Assembly: GCA_002722315.1 (NCBI GenBank)
Contig: PBLG01000049.1
Span: forward strand, 1-42,793
DNA from: Lysobacterales bacterium
GTDB lineage: Bacteria > Pseudomonadota > Gammaproteobacteria > Xanthomonadales > Wenzhouxiangellaceae
DNA length: 42,793 bases
Reading direction: 5' to 3'
This document shows, in pieces, positions 24,323 through 32,800 of this stretch (the first letter of the stretch is position 1; the number at the start of each line of letters is the position of its first letter). The position numbers were made by a program, and so were the translations under genes. The notes beneath the pieces are model-generated. The model made no database searches and was not told where the DNA came from. It was given only the letters and a program-made list of their open reading frames with translations.

Positions 24323-25921
24323 ATGAACAAGCCCGCCAAGACCGCAACGCGGCAGCACACGCCCTTTTTCATGAACGGTGTGCTGGTCGAACCCGACGCC
24401 TTGCGGCTCAGCGGCGGCAAAACCGATTGCGGGGTCGAACCGAAGGTGATGGCGCTGCTGGTCGCCCTATCAGAACGAACGGGCCAGCTCTGGACGCGCG
24501 ACGAACTTGTCGGACGCATCTGGGCCGGCGAGGCTGCGAGCGATGAGGCGCTGACGCGCATCGTCTACCTCTTGCGCAAGGCGCTGAAGGCCGTCGCTGC
24601 GGACGCGGACGCGGTCCGAACCGTGCCGAGACTCGGCTACCGGCTGGATGGCGAAGTCTGGGCGGCCGACGATAAAGCCGACGTGATGCAATCGAGAACG
24701 GCCCACTTTCCGCCTTTCTCCGTCGCTGTTCTTCCAATCGTGGATGTATCGGCGGGCGGCGACGGAAGGCTTCTCGCCGACGGCCTGACCCGCGACCTGA
24801 CGATGCTCCTGGCGCGCACGCCGCAGTTCCGGGTGGCGCCGCACAGCTCGGCCGCACGCTTTTCGGCCAATGCACCCGGCATGGCCGAGATCGGGCGCGC
24901 GCTGCATGCGCGCTATCTCGTATCGGCCACGCTCGCGCGCCTCGACAACACGGTCAGCATTCGCGTCGACTTGAGTGACGCCGCCGAGGGGGTGCTGCTG
25001 TGGGCGGAGAAATACCATACCGCGTTCGACCGTTTCTTCGAGGTCGAGGAAGACGTCGTCTGCAGTATCACCACGGCGATCGCCGCCAAGGTGAACGTGA
25101 CCCAGCCGGTGCGCGTTCGGCGCACCGGTCGCTTCAATCTTTCGGCTTATGAGCGGGTCCAGGCGGCAGAGGCGCTGAGGCTGAACTATGGGCGCGAAAA
25201 TGCAAGGAAAATCGTTGGAATGCTGCACGAAGCGCTGGCGATCGAGCCCGCTGATCCGGTCACCCGCGCCGCGCTGGCGGTTCAGCTCAGCCAGAACGTC
25301 GTCAGCCAATGGACCGATGATCCGGCCGCGACGATATCGCAGGCGGATGACCTGATCACCGAATCACTTGCCGCCGCGCCCAACGATCCGGAGGTGCGCG
25401 CGGCAGCGGGCATCGTGGCGACGATGTTCCATAGGCCGGACCACGCGATCGCGCACCTGGAGATCGCGACCGCACGAAACCCTAACGACGCGCACGCGCT
25501 GGCCGTGCTCGGCTGGCAGCTGTGCCTGCGCCACTCAGACCCCGGCGGTATCGGCCTGATCGAAACCGCCGAAGCCCGTGCTCCGCACCACCCTCGCTTC
25601 GGCCTGTGGGCGACCTATCGCGCGACCGCCCACCTGTTCATGCTGAATTACGCCGAGGGCCTGATTGGGGCCAGGGATGCCATCGCGCGCACGCCCAACT
25701 ACTATCAACCCCACCTGACCTGCGCCTGGGCGCATTCCGGGCTCGGCGACACGGCGTCCGCGAAGCGGGAAATCCAGCTTGCCCGGGAACTGGAATCCGG
25801 AAACATCCTGGAGAAATTCATCGACGAGATGTACCGGTGGTCGAAGAACTCGCCGCACTTCCGGCAAACCGGCGAGATACTTCAGATCATGGGCGAGACC
25901 GGCCAGGGCGCCTCGGAATGA
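24323..25921 (+). CDS. Winged-helix regulator with TolB-like and TPR regions
   Basis: A 532-residue cytoplasmic protein. Residues about 15-115 form an OmpR/CadC-type winged helix (MNGVLVEPDALRLSGGKTDCGVEPKVMALLVALSE; DELVGRIW; VRTVPRLGYRL). Residues about 130-260 resemble the N-terminal TolB-like/adenylate-cyclase-associated segment (FSVAVLPIVDVSAGGDGRLLADGLTRDLTMLLAR). The rest consists of TPR helices (about 280-510). No membrane helix is seen, unlike CadC itself. It may control the divergent secreted protein or the TonB-dependent receptor gene that runs toward it and ends 22 bases past its stop. Confidence 0.8.
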   Translation: MNKPAKTATRQHTPFFMNGVLVEPDALRLSGGKTDCGVEPKVMALLVALSERTGQLWTRDELVGRIWAGEAASDEALTRIVYLLRKALKAVAADADAVRTVPRLGYRLDGEVWAADDKADVMQSRTAHFPPFSVAVLPIVDVSAGGDGRLLADGLTRDLTMLLARTPQFRVAPHSSAARFSANAPGMAEIGRALHARYLVSATLARLDNTVSIRVDLSDAAEGVLLWAEKYHTAFDRFFEVEEDVVCSITTAIAAKVNVTQPVRVRRTGRFNLSAYERVQAAEALRLNYGRENARKIVGMLHEALAIEPADPVTRAALAVQLSQNVVSQWTDDPAATISQADDLITESLAAAPNDPEVRAAAGIVATMFHRPDHAIAHLEIATARNPNDAHALAVLGWQLCLRHSDPGGIGLIETAEARAPHHPRFGLWATYRATAHLFMLNYAEGLIGARDAIARTPNYYQPHLTCAWAHSGLGDTASAKREIQLARELESGNILEKFIDEMYRWSKNSPHFRQTGEILQIMGETGQGASE

Positions 25922-25942
25922 CCCCGACCCTCGATCCGCGAC

Positions 25943-28327
25943 TTAGTGCCAGCGGTAGGTGAACTCGACCCCGTATTGCCGCGGCGGACTGACGGCGGCA
26001 TTGGGATACGAGCCAAGCGCGGTGACCTGGGTAATGGTGCGATCGTCGTTCAGGTTGTTGACGTATAGCGCCGCATCCCAGGGGCGCCGATACGGATGCA
26101 GCGCAAACCGCAGGTCGAGTCGGTTCGCACTCCCGCCCTTGAAGGTGTTCCGGCCCTGGTTGGTCTCGAGGAAGAAAACATCGTCCTGGTAGCGATAGGC
26201 CAGTTCGAACAGTCCCTCGAAGTCCTTCCCCAGGTCCACGGCGTATTGCAGGCTGGCGAACAACGAAATCTCCGGCGCGCGAGTGAGCTCATTGCCCGCT
26301 GCATTCACCGACTCCAGCGGGATCGGCGCGCCCAGCACGAACATCAGGTCTTCCGGCACCTGCTGGGTGTCGAATTTCTCCAGCTCGGTGTCCAGGAAGG
26401 CGATATTGCCATCCAGGCGCAGCCTGTCACTGACCAGCAGGCTTCCCTCGAACTCCAGCCCCCGGACCCGGGCCGCTCCGGCGTTGTCGATGGTGACGCC
26501 GCCCGTCGGCACAGGCAGGCGAACCTGGAGGTTGGTGTAGTCGTAGCTGAATCCAGCGGCATTCAGCCGAAGCCGCCTTTGGAACAGCGTGCTCTTGACC
26601 CCGATCTCGAAGGCCTGAACTTCTTCTTCGGCGAAGGCCGGGCTCAGGCCGAACGAGATGAAGCCGCCACTCTTGAACCCTTCGCTGTAGCTGGCGTAGG
26701 TGAGCATCTTCGGCAGGAGTTCGTACTCGACTACGGCGCGCGGCGAAAAATTGTCGAAATCGGCGACGCTGGAGAAAACAGGCGGATCGACTACGGCCGC
26801 ACCGCCGGGAATGCGTGACCCGGCAGGGAACGGGCCCAGGTCGATGGGCAGCGGGATGCTTTCGCCGATGGTCCAGACGGTCTGCTTGTTGTCGAAACGC
26901 TTTTCCTCGGTGCTGAAACGACCGCCGAGCGTGAGCGAGAGCCGATCGGTGAAGGCGTAGCCGGCATCGGCAAATACGGCCCAGGAGTCGAGCCGCTGTC
27001 GCGCATCGAACCTGGCCTGGGTGCCCGCCCCGAAAAGCCCCTGGAAGTTGTTGATATCGAAGACGACATCCGTGTCTTCGCCGTAGTGGTAGGCGCCCAC
27101 CGTCCAGACGAAAGCATTGTCGTCGTTGCCGGACAGCCTCAGCTCCTGGGAGAGTTGCCTGGAATCGATCGCGCCGCCGTTGGTGAACAGGGTGAAGCGC
27201 GTGCTGTCGGAATCCTGCTTGCCGAGCAGCTGGTAGTCCCGATAGCCGGTGACGGCGGTCAGCGTCGCGTCGCCGAGTTTCCAGCTCAAGGTGAAAACCG
27301 CATTCGTGGCGTCGGTTTCGTTGACGCTGGGCTCGTCGAAGGAATATTCGGCGTCGTCCAGCGCTTCGTCGAGGTCGTCGCGTCGAATGAACGGCGAGGA
27401 GGGCTGGCCCGGCGCGACCGGCGCCACGTTGATGGTGGCGGGATTCGCTTCCTGGTCGCTGCGCTCGAGCATCAGTTCGGCGGTGACCTCGGTCGAGGGT
27501 TGCCAGGCCAGCGAGAGCCGGACGGTCTTGTCCTCCCTGCCGTTCACGTCCTCACCGGTGAAGGTGTTCTCGCCCCAACCGTCCACATCCGTGTAGCCGA
27601 AAGCGAGACGAGCCAGCAGGTTTTCGGTCAGCGGGCCCGAAAGGGCACCGAGCACCCGTCGTTCGCCGTGCCCGGCAAAGCGCAGTCGAAGGTAGCCTTC
27701 CGGCTCGGCGGTGGGGCGCGCGGGTTGCACCAGCAGCGCGCCTGCCGTGGCGTTGCGGCCGAACAGGCTGCCTTGGGGCCCGCGCAGGACCTGGATCGAT
27801 TCGATGTCGACCAGGTCGCTGGTCGAGAAGCTCAGGCGCCCGATATACATTTCGTCCAGGTAGACGGCAACCGGTTCGTCGTTGAAAAAGTTGCCGCCAC
27901 CGTTGGCGCCACCGATGCCCCGGATCGACATCGGCGCCGCGCCGTAGTTCACGCTGTTGGTGGCATACAGGTTCGGGACGAAACCGCTCAAGTCCTCGAT
28001 GGACTGCACGTCGTGACGGACCAGAAACGTCTCGTCCAGCGCGGTCACCGCGATGGGGACGTCCTGGAGGTCCTCGTCTCTGCGCTGGGCCGTGACGATG
28101 ATCGTCTCGAGCGCCGGCAGGTCCTCGTCGGCGGCCTGGTCATCGGTCTGGGAATGGGCCGCTCCCGGCCCGAGGGCGACTGCCAGTATCAGGGGTACCA
28201 GGGCAATGCGTCCGGCGCAGGTCGTGGATTGAAAGCTCAAGATACCCTCGAAACAGGAAGCGGCCCGGGCCGACGCCCGGGTTGGCTTCTTGACGGTGTG
28301 GATTTTACCGCAACGGCCTCTATCCAT
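25943..28327 (-). CDS. TonB-dependent outer-membrane receptor
   Basis: A 794-residue frame. The TonB box region ETIIVTAQRRDEDLQDVPIAVTAL is followed by a plug domain (VRHDVQSIEDLSGFVPNLYA; GIGGANGGGNFFNDEPVAVYLDEMYIG; IQVLRGPQGSLFGRNATAGALLV) and a 22-strand barrel ending VEFTYRWH, with the expected C-terminal aromatic. It takes up an iron chelate, vitamin or carbohydrate with TonB energy; the substrate cannot be read from the sequence. The ATG at 28327 puts about 30 extra residues before the signal sequence; a TTG at 28240 with GAGGG upstream is a good alternative. The gene is convergent with the TPR regulator. Confidence 0.9.
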   Translation of the reverse strand: MDRGRCGKIHTVKKPTRASARAASCFEGILSFQSTTCAGRIALVPLILAVALGPGAAHSQTDDQAADEDLPALETIIVTAQRRDEDLQDVPIAVTALDETFLVRHDVQSIEDLSGFVPNLYATNSVNYGAAPMSIRGIGGANGGGNFFNDEPVAVYLDEMYIGRLSFSTSDLVDIESIQVLRGPQGSLFGRNATAGALLVQPARPTAEPEGYLRLRFAGHGERRVLGALSGPLTENLLARLAFGYTDVDGWGENTFTGEDVNGREDKTVRLSLAWQPSTEVTAELMLERSDQEANPATINVAPVAPGQPSSPFIRRDDLDEALDDAEYSFDEPSVNETDATNAVFTLSWKLGDATLTAVTGYRDYQLLGKQDSDSTRFTLFTNGGAIDSRQLSQELRLSGNDDNAFVWTVGAYHYGEDTDVVFDINNFQGLFGAGTQARFDARQRLDSWAVFADAGYAFTDRLSLTLGGRFSTEEKRFDNKQTVWTIGESIPLPIDLGPFPAGSRIPGGAAVVDPPVFSSVADFDNFSPRAVVEYELLPKMLTYASYSEGFKSGGFISFGLSPAFAEEEVQAFEIGVKSTLFQRRLRLNAAGFSYDYTNLQVRLPVPTGGVTIDNAGAARVRGLEFEGSLLVSDRLRLDGNIAFLDTELEKFDTQQVPEDLMFVLGAPIPLESVNAAGNELTRAPEISLFASLQYAVDLGKDFEGLFELAYRYQDDVFFLETNQGRNTFKGGSANRLDLRFALHPYRRPWDAALYVNNLNDDRTITQVTALGSYPNAAVSPPRQYGVEFTYRWH

Positions 28328-28344
28328 CGCCCCTGGCGCCGTCC

Positions 28345-28508
28345 AGGAGCCTGTCGGACTTAACGCTGATCTACTGCGGAAAAGCCGGACTGGGCCAGAT
28401 TCTCCGCTCGTTATCGTTAAATAGGCTCACTATTCGCCTCAAAAGATCGAAGAATCTGACTCCAACCGGCTTTCCCTCGTAACGATCGGTCAAGTCCGAC
28501 AGGCTCCT
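28345..28508. mobile_element. MITE-like element, 17-base terminal inverted repeats
   Basis: AGGAGCCTGTCGGACTT at 28345-28361 is perfectly inverted at 28492-28508, bounding 164 bases without a real gene. The size and terminal symmetry suggest a non-autonomous insertion element. No target duplication is obvious at the edges. It lies upstream of the TonB receptor, close to that gene's promoter, and 38 bases from a second MITE. Confidence 0.7.
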
Positions 28509-28546
28509 AGCGACGCAGGAAATCGATGATTCGGGATGCCCTTGAT

Positions 28547-28829
28547 CTAGGGAACCTCTGAACAACTCTGCGCGGAGCGCGTTTCAGTCGGAAAAGCCGC
28601 AGATCGTGTGATGCGACCCGAGTGACAGTAGCCATAGCTACGGCCGAGGCTCGCAACGCGCGAGATGCGGCTTTCCCGGCGAAACCCCTACGGGACGGGC
28701 CTTTGCGGGGCCTCCGCCTTGTTTGGACTCGCTTATTTGGAGTAACCAAACCACGCTCGCCCAAGCCAAGCCGGAGTCTCCCGCAAAGGCGCCGTCGCGC
28801 CCGTGCAGAGTTGTTCAGAGGTTCCCTAG
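28547..28829. mobile_element. MITE-like element with CTAG target duplication
   Basis: The outer 24 bases at 28547-28570 are the perfect reverse complement of 28806-28829. The arms read CTAG followed by GGAACCTCTGAACAAC, and the CTAG at each end can be read as a 4-base target duplication of the kind made by IS5-family elements (YTAR targets). The 275-base interior has no transposase. The right-hand CTAG supplies the TAG stop codon of the membrane-protein gene at 28826-29653. Confidence 0.78.
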
Positions 28830-29653
28830 GTTGTCATCGGGGCTAACGCCGGGCCGGGTTTTCGGCCTGAAGGCGCCGTCCAGCCCATCCATGCGACGGC
28901 GGCGCCGAGGGCGAAGCCGGCGACAATCGTGATCCAGTCCGGAATCGCGGCGTAGGCGGCAAAGCCCGAGCGCACCCATTCAATGCTCGTTCCGACATAC
29001 ATCGTCACGGCCTGCAGGACGATGAGGCCGGCGGCCACGAGGAACGGCACGCCGGTCTTGCGATCACGCAGGTACATCGCCAGCGCAAAGACTGCGGCCA
29101 TGGCCATCGAGATGACGATCGCATCCAGGATGCGCTGCGGAAAGCCGGTGCCGGTGAATACCAGGAACGGCAGGTGATCCAGCATCACGCGACTGAACGG
29201 CGACTCGAACAGCACCAGCGGCGTGGCGAGCATGTAGCCGGCGTGCAACCTGACGCTGCGGCGATTGCGCAACGCCAGGTAAAAAAGCATGAGGTAAGCG
29301 ACGATCGCGAACACCATCGACAGGCCGAAGCTCGGGGTGAGGAATTGCGTGGTCGCGCTGTCGCTCGAAACGAACCTTGCCGCGGCGACGTTGATGATCA
29401 TCACGAAGCCGACGATCAGGAACGGAAACAGGGCCAGACTGAGCATGCCGACCTTCTTGTGCAGCGCGTTGCGGCGGCCGTGAATCGACCAGTGCTGGAA
29501 CATCAGCAGGATCACCCAGGCCATGGCCGTGAAGGCGTGCACATGAAACGCCAGCGGCACCTCGGCGATCGGCACGAAGTAGCTGCCCCAGAAACCGATG
29601 ACGATGGTCAACAGCACGAAGCCGACGAAATAATTCGCGTGACGGTACGGCAT
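28826..29653 (-). CDS. Polytopic membrane protein, DUF2306-like
   Basis: A 275-residue protein with about seven membrane helices. The start region PYRHANYFVGFVLLTIVIGFWGSYFV is the first helix, then FHVHAFTAMAWVILLMFQHW and a second histidine-rich stretch LHKKVGMLSL. Conserved histidines on helix ends resemble DUF2306-type or cytochrome b561-like proteins, in which they can bind haem; not proven here. Its stop codon TAG lies inside the CTAG duplication of the adjacent MITE, so the natural C-terminus may have been longer. The nearest upstream gene is the giant secreted protein, 183 bases away; a small ATGAG/CTCAT palindrome lies in that gap at 29697-29709. Confidence 0.78.
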   Translation of the reverse strand: MPYRHANYFVGFVLLTIVIGFWGSYFVPIAEVPLAFHVHAFTAMAWVILLMFQHWSIHGRRNALHKKVGMLSLALFPFLIVGFVMIINVAAARFVSSDSATTQFLTPSFGLSMVFAIVAYLMLFYLALRNRRSVRLHAGYMLATPLVLFESPFSRVMLDHLPFLVFTGTGFPQRILDAIVISMAMAAVFALAMYLRDRKTGVPFLVAAGLIVLQAVTMYVGTSIEWVRSGFAAYAAIPDWITIVAGFALGAAVAWMGWTAPSGRKPGPALAPMTT

Positions 29654-29696
29654 GGTCGGTTTCCGGATTGTCGGGTCTGACGCGATAATACCTGAA

Positions 29697-29709
29697 ATGA
29701 GAAACTCAT
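29697..29709. promoter_or_regulatory. Small palindrome upstream of the membrane-protein gene
   Basis: ATGAG and CTCAT flank AAA about 45 bases before the start of the gene at 28826-29653. It is short and could be chance; position makes it a possible operator. Confidence 0.2.
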
Positions 29710-29835
29710 CACATCTCTACCGCGCACCGGTTCGTGATGCGGCGTTCAGCCGTCGCCTGGCAACGTGCCGAACAGCCGGAAACACCGCCGACATCGAGCC
29801 CCGTTGCCGCAATCGGAGGTCTTGTGACTACGGCA

Positions 29836-32800
29836 TCACTCGAACCCGCTGAAGAACATCACGTCGCTGGTGCCCTGGAGTTCGACGGATTTCGGCCCGT
29901 CCGGATCGTTCGACGGGATGCGGATGGTCGAGGCACGAATGCCCGGTGCCAGCGGGACGAAGCGGACACCCAGACCGCAGGTATCGCCCGGCTGGACGGT
30001 CCGCAGGCTGCACTGGTCGTCGGCCGGGGCGATCACGAAGTCGGCCGCCGACGCGCCCGCAACGACGATCGATTCGATCTCCAGCGGTCCGTCGCCGATG
30101 TTGTCGACGAACAGCGTCTGCAACCCTGAAGACTGGCCCGGCGAGACTTCGCCGAAGTCGATCGAGACACGCGACGGGACGGCCTGCGGCCGGGTCACGT
30201 TGCCTCGGAGTTCGACCTCGAATTCCGGCGCTTCGAGTTCGCCGGACACCGTCAGGCCGCCGATCTCCGGCGCGGTATCGGTGGGCACGAAGCGCAGCTC
30301 GACGCTGCACGAAGCGCCGGGCGCAAGCTCGAAGGGCGGCTGCGGGCAGTCGCCGCCGGCGAGCAGGAACGGTGCGGCGGGGTTACCGATCGAGGTCACC
30401 GTCAGCGGCAGATTGCCGGTGCTGGCGATGGTCAGCGCGCGCGGGTCGCTGAACTGTCCGGGGGCGATCGTGCCGAAATCGATCAAGGCCGGCGCCACGC
30501 TGGCCTCGGCGGCGACGCCGCGCTCGAAGGCACCGATGTCGCAGGCCGCACCACCCTGGGGACGGTCGAGGTTGCGCAGGTCGGTGGCGATGCACGGTCC
30601 GGATAAGGCGTCGACGGCCGGGCTGTCGGCGAGCGGCTCCAGCACGATGCGGCCGTTGTCCAACACCACCGCCGGTTCAAGCCGAGGATCGACGTCGACG
30701 AGGTCGCCGGCCGCCGGCGTGAAGGGGCAGCCTTCGCGATCGTCGTTGATCAGGTTGCCGCCTGCGGAGATCAGCTGATTCAGGCAGCCGCCGCCGCCGG
30801 GATTCACCGCTGTGTTTCCTGACAGGATCGTGTTCTCGAGCGTCGCCATGGGCTGACCGGAGAACTCGTCGAAGAGCGCTGCACCGATGGAGCGCGCCCG
30901 GTTGCCGGTCATCGTGACGTGCACCAGCGACAGCGTGGCCCCTTCACTGGGGTCGCTCGTAATCGCACCGCCGCTGCTCGCTTCGTTGGCCAGGAACAGG
31001 CTGTTCTCGATCACCGCTGGGCCGAAGTTGGCGATCGCTCCCCCGCTGGCACCGCCCACGCTGGCGACGTTGTTGGTGAAGGTGCTTCGCCGCACGGTCA
31101 AGGTCCCCGTGCTGTAGATCGCGCCGCCGTTCGTGGCGTCCCCGTTCTGCAGCAAGGCGTCCTCGATCAGCAGTTCGCCGTTGTTGCGGATCAAGCCCGC
31201 AACGTCGTTGACGTATTGGTCGCCAGAGAGCGTCAATCCGATCAAGGTCAGCCGCCCGCCCGGCGCGACCTCGAACAGGCGCTGCGGGCCTTCGGCAACG
31301 ATTTCGCTCAGGCCAACGCCCAGTCCGATCAAGGTCAGGTCGCCGGTGACCGGCACACTGCCCTGGTCGAGCCGGAACAGGCCGTCCGGCAGAGCAATGG
31401 TTCGCGTACCGCCGAGGCCATTGGCTTCATCGATCGCTGCGCGCAAGGTGCAGCGCCCGCCCTCGTCTTCGCAGAATCCATCGCCGGGGTTGGCGTCGGC
31501 CGAATCGTCCTGCACCGGATCCACGGTCAGGTCGCCGGCGGCGACCAGCACGCGCTCCAAGGTGGCGGACACGTTCGCGTTGCGGTTGATCGGTTCGGCA
31601 AAAACGCGGGCGCGGGACGCCAACCGCGTGCCGAGCGGCAGGCCCGAATCGGCGACGGCGTTGATCGTCACCTGGCGATCGATCGGCGGTGTGCCGTCGC
31701 TGGCTCCGCGGGCAATCGGCAGCAGGTCCGGGATCGCGCAGACGCGCCTGGTGCCGTCCTCGACGCAGCTCGCGCCGCTGATGCCGAGCACGGTCAGGCG
31801 CGGATCGAGTTCGACTTCGAGCGTGACGCCGGTGGCGGGAATGCCGGCACCGCCCTCGCCCTGGAAGTTCGACAGGCCGATGACGTAGCTGACCGGTTGA
31901 CCGATCGGGATCGCGCGCGGCGCGTTGCGCTCGAACACCGCCAGGTCGGTCATCGGTACGACGTCGATCGTGAACGAGTTGCAGGTCTGCGCCGGGCCGC
32001 TGTCGGTCACGCAGGTCTGGACCGAACGCTGGCCACCGGAACTGTAGACATGTCGCGCGTGGACCAGGCCTTCGCCACCGGCGTTGAAGTCCAGCAGCGG
32101 CCCGGTGATGGTGCCGTCGTTCAGGATCTCGCCCTCCGGCTCGACCGTACCGTCACCCCAGGCCACCAGCATTGTGTGCGTATCGCCCGGATCGGGATCG
32201 AACACACCGATGTTGAGCTCCCACGGGTAGCCGATGCCGGCGATGAGGTCCGCCGGATCGGTGGCCGGGGTCAGCTCGGGCGGGTCGTTGACCGGCAGCA
32301 CCTCGATCGTCACCGTCTCCGGCGTCGAGATCGCGATACCGTCGCTGACCGCGAACTCGAACGTGTCGCTGCCGTTGTAGTCCGGGTTCGGAACGTAGGT
32401 CGCCGTCAGCCCGTTGATGCTGACCTGGCCGCGCGCCGGCGGGGTGATCAGCACGGCCGACAGGCTCTGCAGCGGCTCCCACGGGTAGGTATTGCCGATG
32501 TCCGGATCGCTGCCGTCGAGCAGGATACCGGTGGCCTGGTCTTCCGTGACCTGGGCGGTCAGGTCCTCGGTGGCGAACGGCAATCGCTGGTTCTGCGCGA
32601 CATCGACCGTGGCCGTGGCGATGTTGCTTCGGACCAGTTCGCCGCCGACCCGCAGCCCGTCGGATGCGAACCAGTCGAAGGTGTCGAGGCCGAGGAAGTT
32701 GTTGTTCGAGCGGTATGTGACGTAGCCGGTGTCCGGGCCGGTCATCGTCACCGGGTCGGCGGCGAAGATGTGCAGGATCTCGGTGTTGACGTCGAGGACG

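Noticed and set aside
28371..28565. A 64-codon minus-strand ORF over the first MITE
   Set aside because: It lies within and across repeats, has no domain and no ribosome site.
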